64,000 nt of DNA, from assembly GCA_009772895.1 (NCBI GenBank), contig WOUP01000011.1:1-64000 (forward strand), written 5' to 3'. Positions 19,579 to 27,830 of this stretch are shown in pieces. Made by a program: the position numbers and the translations under genes. The notes under the pieces were generated by a model that saw only the letters and a program-made list of their open reading frames with translations, searched no databases and was not told the DNA's origin. The DNA comes from Puniceicoccaceae bacterium 5H (lineage in GTDB: Bacteria; Verrucomicrobiota; Verrucomicrobiia; Opitutales; Oceanipulchritudinaceae). How positions within the stretch are numbered: the first letter of the stretch is position 1; each line of letters begins with the position of its first letter.

Positions 19579-20616
19579 TTACTTGGGGTCGAGGCCGTTG
19601 GCGGGCTCCGCCGCGCGTTGCTGGGCCCAGGCGGAGGTCCCGATAGTGACTTCACCCGAGTTGACCGTAATCTGCTGTTCGTTGTCGAGGTTGACTTTCA
19701 GGGCGCCGCGTTCGTCGATGCCGCCGGCTACCCCCTCAATCATCTTGCCGCGGTATTCGGCCCGGATCACACGTTGGTCAAAGGCGTCGTATTGCTGCCA
19801 CAATTCCAGCATTTGCGGTAGGTGGCGGCTTTCGATGAAGCTCTGGTAGGCGTCGGTGCAGCGTTTGATCAGATCGGCCGCCAGGTTGTTGATACTCAGC
19901 ACACTCGGGGCGTGTTCACTGAGGGTCGTCGCAATTTCGGCCACCTCGAGCGGCCATTCGCTCAGTTTGCCGGAGACGTTGAGCCCCAGGCCGAAGACGA
20001 GGTCGCGCGTGCGGTCGGCGTCGATCCGGGCTTCCGTGAGCATCCCGGCGACCTTGCGGTTGTTGATGATGAGGTCGTTGGGCCACTTGATCTGCACGGG
20101 CAGTTGGTGCACTTCGCGCAAGTAGTGGCAGACCGTGAGCCCCAGCCAGATCGTGATCGCCTGCATGCGGGCGTGATTGGTCTCGGGGCGGAAAGCGAAA
20201 CTGATGTAGAGATTGCCCTCGTCGGGGCTGTACCAGCGGCGCCCCAAACGGCCACGTCCCCGCGTTTGCGAGCCCGAAACCACGACAAACGGGGCAGTCT
20301 GACCGTTGGCGAGACGACGCTCCGCCTCACTGTTGGTGCTGTCGAGCGTCTCGTGGAAAAAGACCGGAACCTGGGATTCTGCCGACGCCAGATAAGCCAG
20401 CAGCAACGGCTCATTGAGGCGGCGCGGCTCTTCCATCAGGCGGTAGCCACGATGGCGGACGGCTTCGACCACAAAGCCGCTTTCCCGCAACTTTTCGAGC
20501 CGGGCCCACACGCCGACACGCGAGATGCCGAGTTGCTGCGCCAGATCGTTGCCCGAGACAAAATCGTCTTTGGCGGTGAGCAGGGATTGGAGGATGGTAA
20601 CGTCGGTCTGTGACAT
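19579..20616 (-). CDS. birA: Bifunctional biotin-protein ligase / biotin operon repressor
   Basis: Activates biotin as biotinyl-AMP and attaches it to AccB. 345 residues: an N-terminal winged helix-turn-helix (about 1-65, DLAQQLGISRVGVWARLEKL), the catalytic domain with GRGRLGRRW near residue 117 and KWPNDLIINNRKVAGML near 185, and a C-terminal SH3-like domain. The helix-turn-helix marks a group II enzyme able to act as a repressor. Eight kilobases downstream on the same strand lies accB, its expected substrate. An imperfect dyad lies upstream at 20645-20674. Confidence 0.93.
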   Translation of the reverse strand: MSQTDVTILQSLLTAKDDFVSGNDLAQQLGISRVGVWARLEKLRESGFVVEAVRHRGYRLMEEPRRLNEPLLLAYLASAESQVPVFFHETLDSTNSEAERRLANGQTAPFVVVSGSQTRGRGRLGRRWYSPDEGNLYISFAFRPETNHARMQAITIWLGLTVCHYLREVHQLPVQIKWPNDLIINNRKVAGMLTEARIDADRTRDLVFGLGLNVSGKLSEWPLEVAEIATTLSEHAPSVLSINNLAADLIKRCTDAYQSFIESRHLPQMLELWQQYDAFDQRVIRAEYRGKMIEGVAGGIDERGALKVNLDNEQQITVNSGEVTIGTSAWAQQRAAEPANGLDPK

Positions 20617-20644
20617 GTGGAGGCGGAAAGGTTCTTTTCTACAT

Positions 20645-20674
20645 GGTAAATCGTAACATAGGTGGATTACCTTA
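20645..20674. promoter_or_regulatory. Imperfect dyad upstream of birA
   Basis: GGTAAATC on one side and GATTACC on the other are inverted about 13 bases apart, 30-58 bases upstream of the birA start. The spacing and AT-rich arms recall BirA operators, but the sequence is not an exact match to any consensus I know. The whole gap 20617-20782 is markedly AT-richer than its surroundings. Confidence 0.3.
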
Positions 20675-20782
20675 GAAAAAACGTAGGGGTAGGGCGCAAT
20701 TAATCTGACGATATTAAGAGAAAAATTATCAAATCAAGTGCATAAAACGGATAGGTAAGGTCAACACTTTAGCGGAAAATGC

Positions 20783-21703
20783 TTACTTCCAGTCCAATCC
20801 TATATCTTTCCATCGGCTCTGATGCACAGTAGCTCCAGTCGAAACGAAATCTAATTTCAACTGGGCTAGTTCTTTCATGCGCTCGAGGGTGATGCCGCCG
20901 CTGGCTTCGGTGGCCGCTCGGCCGCCGATCAGCGTAATGGCTTCCCGCAGTTCGGGCGTTGAAAAATTGTCCAGCAGGAACCAGTGGGCCCCTGCTTCGA
21001 GCGCGGGCGGGATCTGTTCGAGGCGGTCCACCTCCACCTGGATCAGCAGGTCCGGATAGCGTTCACGGGCGGTTCGGACGAAGTCGACCAGTGACTTGCC
21101 CTGCGTCGCGCCGGTGGCGGCGAGGTGGTTATCCTTGAGCATCACCCGGTCGAAGAGCCCGATCCGGTGGTTCCAGCCGCCCCCGCAGGCCACGGCATAC
21201 TTTTCCAGCAGTCGATAGCCGGGGGTGGTCTTGCGGGTGTCGAGCAGGCGCACCGGCGTCGTGCCCATCGCCTGCACGTAGGTGTGGGTTTCGGTGGCGA
21301 CCCCGGCGAGCTTTTGCAGGAAGTTGAGCAGCACCCGTTCGAGCTGCAGGATGTCGCGGGAAGAGCCGCTGATGCGCCCGATCTCCGTGCCGCGGGTGGC
21401 GAGGGTGCCGTCCTCGACCGCTGGCGTCCACTGGCAGTCGGCCCCGTAGGCTTCAATGACGAGGGGGACGAGTTGGAGACCCGCGACGACAAGCTCCTCG
21501 CGTGCGACCGCGGCGAAAGAGCCTTGGGTGGAGCGCGGCAGCAGCGCACTCGTCACGTCAAAGCGGTAAGGGACCGCCCGTTCGAGGCCCGCGGCCGCCA
21601 GATCTTCGTCTCGCGCCCGTTCGATGAGCGCTTGCAGGTGGGGCGTCTGCAGTTCTTCCCACGTGAGCTTTTGACTCCAACGTTCGCCATAACCAGCAGT
21701 CAT
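20783..21703 (-). CDS. nadC: Nicotinate-nucleotide pyrophosphorylase (carboxylating)
   Basis: Converts quinolinate and PRPP to nicotinate mononucleotide in de novo NAD synthesis. 306 residues; the signature RKTTPGYRLLEKYAV and GGGWNHRIGLFD, followed by MLKDNHL, is canonical, as is the C-terminal EASGGITLERM. nadA and nadB are not in the window. It lies 68 bases after proA on the same strand. Confidence 0.94.
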   Translation of the reverse strand: MTAGYGERWSQKLTWEELQTPHLQALIERARDEDLAAAGLERAVPYRFDVTSALLPRSTQGSFAAVAREELVVAGLQLVPLVIEAYGADCQWTPAVEDGTLATRGTEIGRISGSSRDILQLERVLLNFLQKLAGVATETHTYVQAMGTTPVRLLDTRKTTPGYRLLEKYAVACGGGWNHRIGLFDRVMLKDNHLAATGATQGKSLVDFVRTARERYPDLLIQVEVDRLEQIPPALEAGAHWFLLDNFSTPELREAITLIGGRAATEASGGITLERMKELAQLKLDFVSTGATVHQSRWKDIGLDWK

Positions 21704-21771
21704 GCCGCCGGTAATAAAGCCTTACCGCTCGGGAAGGCGAGTCTGAACGCCGGGCTGGAGTGTGGGTACCG

Positions 21772-23058
21772 CTATTCGCGGATCTGGCCTTCGCCGACGA
21801 TCTGGTATTTGTAGGTCGTCAATTCGTTGAGCCCCATCGGGCCGCGCGCGTGCAGCTTGTCGGTCGATATGCCGATCTCTGCGCCGAGGCCGAATTCGTA
21901 ACCGTCGGTGAAGCGGGTGGAGACGTTCCAGTAGCACGTGGCGGAGTCGACGCCTTCGAGGAAGCGCTGGGCCGTGGCGACGTCGCCCGTCACGATGGCG
22001 TCGCTGTGGCTCGAGCCGTAGGTGTTGACGAATGCCACTGCCTCGTCGGCGCTGTCGACGGTCTTTACCGCCAGGATGAGGTCGAGGTATTCCTCGTGGT
22101 AATCCAGCTCGGGGTTGACCGGCGTATAGAGGATGCCGGCCTTTTCCAGCGCCTGGCCGGAGGCTTCGTCGCAACGCAGCTCCACGCCGGCGTCGGTCAG
22201 GGCGCGCGCGATCTGCAGCCAGCCCGTGTCGAGGGTCTTGCGGTGCAGGATCAGGTTTTCCGCGGCATTGCACACGCTGGGACGCTGGCACTTGGCGTTG
22301 ACGACGATGCGGGTAGCCATCTCGGCGTCAGCCGCGGCATCGACATACACGTTGCACACGCCCTTGTAGTGCTTGATCACGGGCATGCGGGCGTTTTCCG
22401 CCGTGAAGCGGATGAGGGCCTCGCCGCCGCGGGGGATAATGCAGTGGATATAATCGTCGAGCTTCAGCAGGATGTTCAGCGCCGCACGATCGGTCGTGGG
22501 CACGATCTGGACCGCGTGGGGCGTCACGCCGTGCTGCTGCAGCGCTTCGTGGATCAGCTCCGCGAGCGCGTTGTTGCTGTAAAAGGCTTCCTTGCCGCCG
22601 CGCAGGATCGTGGCGTTACCGCTCTTGAGGCAGAGCGCGGCGCAGTCGATCGTCACGTTGGGGCGCGACTCGTAAATAATGCCGATCACGCCGATGGGCA
22701 CCGAGACCTTCTTGATCGTGAAGCCTTGGGGGTGCTGATGGCTCTCCATCTCGCGTCCCACGGGGTCGGGCAGTTCGGCGACCTCGCGCACGCCCTGGGC
22801 CATGCCGGCGATGCGCTTGGGCGTCAGCTCCAGACGGTCGAGCAGGGGCTTGCTCAGGCCGTTGGCAGCGCCGGCTTCGAGGTCTTTGGCGTTGGCTTCG
22901 CGCAGGCTGTCTTCGCGTTCCTCGATGAGTTTGGCGAGGGTCAGCAGCACGGCATCCTTGGTCGCACGCGGCAGCGTGGCCAAGCTGAGGGAGGCGGCGT
23001 GGGCCTGCTGTGCCAGTTGCTGGATCGTGGACTCGAGGGATACTTCGGCTACGGACAT
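21772..23058 (-). CDS. proA: Glutamate-5-semialdehyde dehydrogenase (gamma-glutamyl phosphate reductase)
   Basis: Reduces gamma-glutamyl phosphate to the semialdehyde in proline synthesis. 428 residues, standard for ProA. Recognisable stretches are VPIGVIGIIYESRPNVT (substrate/NADPH region), KSGNATILRGGKEA, and the catalytic cysteine in NAKCQRPSVCNAAE. I start at ATG 23058 (MSVAEVSLES); the frame stays open upstream but enters the terminator of the kinase gene. proB is not adjacent. Confidence 0.95.
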   Translation of the reverse strand: MSVAEVSLESTIQQLAQQAHAASLSLATLPRATKDAVLLTLAKLIEEREDSLREANAKDLEAGAANGLSKPLLDRLELTPKRIAGMAQGVREVAELPDPVGREMESHQHPQGFTIKKVSVPIGVIGIIYESRPNVTIDCAALCLKSGNATILRGGKEAFYSNNALAELIHEALQQHGVTPHAVQIVPTTDRAALNILLKLDDYIHCIIPRGGEALIRFTAENARMPVIKHYKGVCNVYVDAAADAEMATRIVVNAKCQRPSVCNAAENLILHRKTLDTGWLQIARALTDAGVELRCDEASGQALEKAGILYTPVNPELDYHEEYLDLILAVKTVDSADEAVAFVNTYGSSHSDAIVTGDVATAQRFLEGVDSATCYWNVSTRFTDGYEFGLGAEIGISTDKLHARGPMGLNELTTYKYQIVGEGQIRE

Positions 23059-23123
23059 GATCCCCCTAGTCAACGAGTGGCAGGCCGGAGAGTCAAGCCG
23101 CAGGCGGAGAGCCGGACCTGGGC

Positions 23124-23159
23124 AAAAAGAAACCCCGCACGGCTGGAGCAGTGCGAGGT
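23124..23159 (-). terminator. Rho-independent terminator of the PfkB kinase gene
   Basis: Read on the minus strand, a 9-bp stem (ACCTCGCAC with GTGCGGGGT, one G-U pair) and a 10-base loop are followed by TTTCTTTTT. It lies 30 bases after the kinase stop codon. Confidence 0.85.
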
Positions 23160-23188
23160 CTCGAAAGGTGTGATGAAGCCAATGCCCG

Positions 23189-24199
23189 CTAGGCGGTGAC
23201 CTTGACGGCCTTGAGGCGTTCGTGCACTTCCGGCCAGGCGTCCTTGGGCAGGTGCGGACCGAGGTGTTGCACGATGGCGGAACCGAGGATCGCGCCGTAC
23301 TGGCCGGCCACTTCCAGGGATTCGCCATTGAGCCAGCCGTAGAGGAAGCCCGCAGCCCAGATGTCGCCTGCGCCCGTGGTGTCCACCGGCTTGGAGACGA
23401 CATCGGTCGTCACGTGGACGACGTTCTTGCCTTCGGCGAGGTAGGCGCCTTCCTTGCCGGCCTTGACGATGCCGATGCGGCTCATCTTGGCCAGTTCGAG
23501 GGCCATCTCGGCGTGGCTCATGCCGTCGCCAAAGAAGGCTTCGGCCTCCTCTTCGTTGGCGAGTGCCACGTCGATGTAGTGCTGCAGTGTGCGCGGGAGC
23601 GTTTCCTTGGCGGCACGGACGACTTCAAAGGAAGCGAGGTCGAGGCTGATCGTGCAGCCGGCGCGGTGAGCGCTGAGCAGCACGGACTCGAGCAAGTCCG
23701 GATTGAAGGCGAGATAGCCCTCCACGTGAGCGTGGCGGCAGCCGGCGAAGTCCAGCGGCGAAACGTCGGCCGGGTCGAGCGTCGCGGCGGCGCCGAGGTG
23801 CGTGCGCATGGTGCGCTCGCCATCGGGCGTGACCATCGAGATGCAACGGCCATTGGAGATGCGACCAACCTTGAAGCGCTCGTCGTTACCGCCCGCGCCG
23901 CGGAAGCATTCGCGGTAGAAGTCGCCGATGGCGTCGGGGCCGATCTTGCCGAGGAAGGTGGTGCGCACACCCAGCAAAGCGCAGGTATACGCGGTGTTGC
24001 CAGAGGAGCCTCCGGGCATGTCGGATCCCTTGGGCAGTGCCTTCAGGAGGTCTTCCATGCCTTCTTCGTCGATCAGCACCATTCCGCCTTTTTCGGCTTG
24101 GCGGGAGCTGAGGAAGGCGTCGTCAATATGGACCAGCGTATCGACCACAGGGGAGCCGACGCCGATCAGATCAAATTCGTATTGCTTCTCTTGTTCCAT
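23189..24199 (-). CDS. Adenosine kinase-like PfkB family carbohydrate kinase
   Basis: Ribokinase-fold kinase of 336 residues. The N-terminal motif GGSSGNTAYTCALLG (about 64-78) and the anion-hole/catalytic motif DTTGAGD near residue 284 are both intact. The sequence is closest in feel to bacterial adenosine kinases of the PfkB family (DLIGVGSPVVDTLVHIDD, MVTPDGERTMRT). Sugar versus nucleoside substrate cannot be fixed by eye. The upstream 127-residue gene ends 14 bases before, so the two form a short operon closed by the terminator at 23124-23159. Confidence 0.85.
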   Translation of the reverse strand: MEQEKQYEFDLIGVGSPVVDTLVHIDDAFLSSRQAEKGGMVLIDEEGMEDLLKALPKGSDMPGGSSGNTAYTCALLGVRTTFLGKIGPDAIGDFYRECFRGAGGNDERFKVGRISNGRCISMVTPDGERTMRTHLGAAATLDPADVSPLDFAGCRHAHVEGYLAFNPDLLESVLLSAHRAGCTISLDLASFEVVRAAKETLPRTLQHYIDVALANEEEAEAFFGDGMSHAEMALELAKMSRIGIVKAGKEGAYLAEGKNVVHVTTDVVSKPVDTTGAGDIWAAGFLYGWLNGESLEVAGQYGAILGSAIVQHLGPHLPKDAWPEVHERLKAVKVTA

Positions 24200-24213
24200 A
24201 TCTAGGTTGATGA

Positions 24214-24597
24214 CTATTCCGCAATCACCAGGCTCGTGACCAGCAGCGGTTCGTCATCGACCTCAATCAGAATCTGGTAGTTACCGGGGGTTTCGAACTT
24301 CAGGTTCTGCATCTGGTTGATCAGGTTGATCTGCTGCTGGGGTCCGGGCGATTCAAACTCGCGCTCAACGAGCTTCTCGAGCTTGTCCATCTCCAAGCCC
24401 ATGGAGATGCGGAGTTGGTGTTTACCTTCAGCGACATCGCCGATGGTCAGGAACCACATCATGCGCGGGTGTGTCGCCGGAAATTGCCGGGAGCGCACCG
24501 CCGAAAAGCAACCGAGCAAGAAGGTCTTGCCCGTCGACGGATCGACGTGAACGTTGTCACAGATGTGCCACGCTAGGAGTTGGGGAACGGATGCCAT
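24214..24597 (-). CDS. Conserved hypothetical protein (DUF6941-like)
   Basis: 127 residues starting MASVPQLLAWHICDNVHVDP; no signal peptide or membrane helix. The pattern, with an N-terminal WHICDNVHVDPSTGK, then a beta-sandwich-like alternation ending in GNYQILIEVDDEPLLVTSL, resembles a small family found in Verrucomicrobia and Planctomycetes (DUF6941), but I am not certain of the name. Function unknown. It is divergent from pyrG and co-directional with the kinase gene. Confidence 0.6.
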   Translation of the reverse strand: MASVPQLLAWHICDNVHVDPSTGKTFLLGCFSAVRSRQFPATHPRMMWFLTIGDVAEGKHQLRISMGLEMDKLEKLVEREFESPGPQQQINLINQMQNLKFETPGNYQILIEVDDEPLLVTSLVIAE

Positions 24598-24701
24598 TGC
24601 GCTGACGCTAGGGCCGAAAGGGCCTCTGGCAACGGTAAAATACGGTTCGTGAGCGCCCTGGTTTAGTACCGCCTCATAAAATCTCCTCCAGGCGAGACCG
24701 A

Positions 24702-24820
24702 GGGGGTGCTTCTGCCTTTTTCGCCACAAGGCCGAAAATGCGGTTGCCTCATGCACCCCCGCCCGCCTTAGATTTGAGTTTTTGAGTAGCACTGCCGACG
24801 TACTGCCGCTTTCGGGCGGC
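24702..24820 (+). promoter_or_regulatory. Structured leader region upstream of pyrG
   Basis: GGGGGTGC (24702-24709) and GCACCCCC (24753-24760) form an outer stem. TTTTCG and CGAAAA pair inside it. A separate hairpin GCCGC-TTTCGG-GCGGC lies at 24805-24820, 17 bases before the pyrG start. This may be a structured leader RNA or a divergent-promoter operator; no riboswitch family is recognised. Confidence 0.4.
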
Positions 24821-24837
24821 CCGACTGTTTCTGGATC

Positions 24838-26445
24838 ATGACCAAGTATATTTTCGTCACCGGTGGCGTGGTTTCCTCCCTGGGCAAGGGGCTTACGGCT
24901 GCGGCGCTCGGCGCCTTGCTGGAGCAGCGGGGGCTGCGCGTGAAGCTGCAGAAGTTCGACCCCTACCTGAATGTCGACCCGGGCACCATGAACCCCTTCC
25001 AGCACGGAGAGGTGTATGTGCTCGACGACGGTTCGGAGACCGACCTCGACCTGGGCCACTACGAGCGCTTCACCAGTGGCAAGCTCTCGCGTCACAACAA
25101 CCTGACCTCTGGCCAGATTTACGACACGATCATCAAGCGCGAACGGCGGGGCGACTTCCTCGGCCAGACGATCCAGGTGATCCCGCACGTGACCAACGAG
25201 ATCAAGGAGCGCTTCGATCCGCAGGATGAAGATGTCGACATCTGCATCACCGAGATCGGCGGCACGGTGGGGGACATCGAAGGCCTGCCCTTCATGGAGG
25301 CGATCCGCCAGTTCATGCTCGATAAGGGGCGCGACAACGTCGTGATCATCCACGTGACGCTCGTGCCTTACCTCGCGGCGGCGGGCGAGCTGAAGACCAA
25401 GCCGACCCAGATGAGTGTGGCCAAGCTGCGCGAGATCGGTATTCAGCCGGACATTCTCGTCTGCCGCACGGAAAAACCGCTGGCCCGCGACCTGCGCCAG
25501 AAGCTCAGCCTGTTTTGCAACGTGCCGGTCAAGGCCGTGATCGAAGAGCGCGACGTCGAGACCTCGATCTACGAAGTGCCGCTGATGCTCGAAAACGAGG
25601 GCGTCGACCAACTCGTGCTGGACCAGTTGCAACTGGGCGACCGCGAGGTGAAGGAAGACGCGTGGCCCGAAGTGGTGCGCATCCTCAAATACCCGAAGCA
25701 CCGCGTCGACATCGCGGTGGTCGGTAAATACATCGAGCTGCAGGACGCCTACAAGAGCGTTTACGAGTCCATCACCCACGGGGGCATCGCCCACGACTGT
25801 GCGGTCGAGATCCACCGCCTCGACTCCGAGCACCTGGAGGCGCGCGACGCCGTGGCCGAGCTGGCCAAGTATGACGGCCTGCTGGTGCCCGGCGGCTTCG
25901 GCTCTCGCGGCATCGAAGGCAAGATTCAGGCGGCCCGTTTTGCCCGTGAGCAGCGCATCCCCTACTTTGGCCTTTGCCTCGGCATGCAGATCGCGGTGAT
26001 CGAATATGCCCGCCACGTGGCCGGTTTGGAAGGGGCCAACAGCACGGAGTTCGACCCGAATACGCCGCACCCGGTGATCAACCTGATGGAAGACCAGCGC
26101 GAGGTGCAGGAGAAGGGTGCGACCATGCGCCTGGGCGCCTACGACTGCGAACTGATCGACGGCAGCTGGTCACGCGCGGCCTACAGCAAGCAAAACGTCT
26201 CCGAACGCCATCGGCACCGTTACGAGTTCAACAACCAATATCGGGATGCGTTGAAGGAAGCCGGCCTGCGGCTCGCGGGCGTCAACCCGCAGCGCGACCT
26301 GGTGGAGATTGTCGAAAACCCGGACCATCCCTGGTTTGTTGGTGTGCAATTCCACCCGGAATTCCAGTCCAAGCCGCGCCAGCCGCACCCGCTCTTCGCC
26401 GCTTTCATCAAGGCTTCGCTCGAGCGCCGCAAGGCCCACCGCTAA
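24838..26445 (+). CDS. pyrG: CTP synthase
   Basis: Aminates UTP to CTP with glutamine and ATP. 535 residues, standard length. The synthetase domain begins [18 protein letters not shown] with the P-loop, [11 protein letters not shown] is conserved, and the C-terminal glutamine amidotransferase domain has the nucleophile in LCLGMQ and the His-Glu of FHPEF. Followed by a strong terminator at 26476. Divergent from the 127-residue hypothetical gene. Confidence 0.97.
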   Translation: MTKYIFVTGGVVSSLGKGLTAAALGALLEQRGLRVKLQKFDPYLNVDPGTMNPFQHGEVYVLDDGSETDLDLGHYERFTSGKLSRHNNLTSGQIYDTIIKRERRGDFLGQTIQVIPHVTNEIKERFDPQDEDVDICITEIGGTVGDIEGLPFMEAIRQFMLDKGRDNVVIIHVTLVPYLAAAGELKTKPTQMSVAKLREIGIQPDILVCRTEKPLARDLRQKLSLFCNVPVKAVIEERDVETSIYEVPLMLENEGVDQLVLDQLQLGDREVKEDAWPEVVRILKYPKHRVDIAVVGKYIELQDAYKSVYESITHGGIAHDCAVEIHRLDSEHLEARDAVAELAKYDGLLVPGGFGSRGIEGKIQAARFAREQRIPYFGLCLGMQIAVIEYARHVAGLEGANSTEFDPNTPHPVINLMEDQREVQEKGATMRLGAYDCELIDGSWSRAAYSKQNVSERHRHRYEFNNQYRDALKEAGLRLAGVNPQRDLVEIVENPDHPWFVGVQFHPEFQSKPRQPHPLFAAFIKASLERRKAHR

Positions 26446-26475
26446 TAGCGGGAGCCGAGCCAGAGAACCTTTTCG

Positions 26476-26505
26476 AAGCTGAGGCCCTCAGGCCTCAGCT
26501 TTTTC
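26476..26505 (+). terminator. Rho-independent terminator after pyrG
   Basis: A perfect 11-bp stem AAGCTGAGGCC / GGCCTCAGCTT with a CTCA loop is followed by a T run. 30 bases after the pyrG stop. Confidence 0.92.
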
Positions 26506-26517
26506 GTTGTCGGTTGA

Positions 26518-26685
26518 ATCATTCGTGCCACGCCCAACGCCAACTTTGCGGCGCTCCCAGCTGACGGCGATGACAACATGTTGATGGTTGGGGGTGAAGG
26601 CTTTGAATTTGCCGCAGTGCCCGAGCCGTTGCTCTACGCAGCGCTAGCCGGCCTGGCGGTGGTTGCGTGGAAGATCCTTCAGTAG
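26518..26685 (+). pseudogene. Orphan C-terminal tail of a PEP-CTERM protein gene
   Basis: A 55-residue open frame between the pyrG terminator and the aldo/keto reductase gene ends in VPEPLLYAALAGLAVVAW, then KILQ and a stop. This is the PEP-CTERM sorting tail (VPEP motif, hydrophobic helix, basic end). Upstream the frame closes at a TGA at 26515, with no start, signal peptide or body, although NFAALPADGDNM reads like the end of a secreted domain. An ATG at 26578 is the only possible start. Compare the intact tail at 62410-63141. Likely a remnant of a deleted gene. Confidence 0.6.
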
Positions 26686-26730
26686 CGGCTGCGGGGTTGT
26701 CAGCTCCGCGAGATTGCGTAACCTGCCGGC

Positions 26731-27741
26731 ATGACCGGTGATGATTTGTTTCTGTCCAGTCGCGGGCCACGCCTCGCGCTCGGTTGCATGCACTTTGGCG
26801 GCACGTGGGAGCGTGGTTCCGAGATTTCGGATGAGGCGCGACGACGAGCGCGTGAAGCACTGGAGGCGGCGCTGGAGATCGGGATCGATTTTTTCGACCA
26901 CGCCAACGTCTATTGCTGGGGGCGCAGTGAGCGCCTGTTCGGCGAGTTGGCGCAGGAGATGGGCCTGAAGCGCGAGGATTACGTGCTGCAGAGCAAGGTG
27001 GGGATCCGCTACAAGGGCGATCCGACCCCCACGGCGCCCAAGCGTTACGAGTTTTCCTATGCGCACATCATGGAGCAGGTGGAGGGCTCGCTCGAGCGCT
27101 TGCAGACGGATTACCTCGACTGCCTGCTGCTGCACCGTCCGGACATTCTGATGGAGGTTGAGGAGATTGCGCAGGCGTTTAATGAGCTGCAGGCCGCGGG
27201 CAAGGTGCGGCACTTTGGCGTTTCCAATCACACGCCGTGGCAGCTGATGCGCCTGGAGGCGGGGCTGGAGCAGCCGCTCGAAGCGAATCAGGTCGAGCTC
27301 AACTTGTTGAAGAGCTCGCTCTTCGATGCCTCGATCGTGGCGGGTGAAGATCGCGAGCCGATGCCGGCCACGGTGGCCAGTGGCACGCTCGATTACCACC
27401 AGCTGAAGGGCATTCGCACGCAGGCGTGGGCTCCTTTGGCCTACGGGTACCTGTCCGGTCGCCCGATCGGCCAGGAGTTCAAGTTTGAGGATACGGCCGC
27501 CGCGAAGCAGCGCATCGCAGATACGTCGGTACTGGTGAGCGAGCTGGCGGAGAAATACGGCGTCTCCCGCGAGGGCATTGTGATCGGCTGGGTGCTGCGG
27601 CATCCAGCCAAGATCCTGCCGATCATCGGCACGCGTGACCCGGGCCGACTGAAGGCGTGCGCAGAGGCGACGCAGGTGACGCTGGAGCGCGAAGACTGGT
27701 ACCGCTTGTATAACGCGGGACGCGGTCAGGAACTCCCTTAG
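26731..27741 (+). CDS. Aldo/keto reductase family oxidoreductase
   Basis: NADPH-dependent reductase of 336 residues in a TIM barrel. The active-site set is visible: Asp and Tyr in FFDHANVYCWG, Lys in QSKVGIRYKG, and His in LLLHRPDILM. The closest type is the E. coli YdhF-like group (RLALGCMHFGGTW N-terminus, then SERLFGELAQEMGLKRE). Substrate unknown. It ends before a strong hairpin at 27773. Confidence 0.88.
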   Translation: MTGDDLFLSSRGPRLALGCMHFGGTWERGSEISDEARRRAREALEAALEIGIDFFDHANVYCWGRSERLFGELAQEMGLKREDYVLQSKVGIRYKGDPTPTAPKRYEFSYAHIMEQVEGSLERLQTDYLDCLLLHRPDILMEVEEIAQAFNELQAAGKVRHFGVSNHTPWQLMRLEAGLEQPLEANQVELNLLKSSLFDASIVAGEDREPMPATVASGTLDYHQLKGIRTQAWAPLAYGYLSGRPIGQEFKFEDTAAAKQRIADTSVLVSELAEKYGVSREGIVIGWVLRHPAKILPIIGTRDPGRLKACAEATQVTLEREDWYRLYNAGRGQELP

Positions 27742-27772
27742 TCGCCGGTTTTAGCGTTGCTATTAGCGCATG

Positions 27773-27808
27773 AAAAAGCCCTGTCGGTTTCGGCAGGGCT
27801 TAAGTGTT
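27773..27808. terminator. Bidirectional rho-independent terminator
   Basis: AAGCCCTG / CAGGGCTT (27776-27783, 27794-27801), extendable by two pairs, lies between the convergent reductase gene and the coiled-coil gene. Preceded by an A run and followed by a short T-rich stretch, so it could end both transcripts. Confidence 0.75.
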
Positions 27809-27830
27809 TCTAATGGTCTCCGCGGTCGCG

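Noticed and set aside
24598-26070. Upstream extension of the small hypothetical gene opposite pyrG
   Set aside because: The frame stays open by chance through pyrG; the protein-like part begins at 24597.
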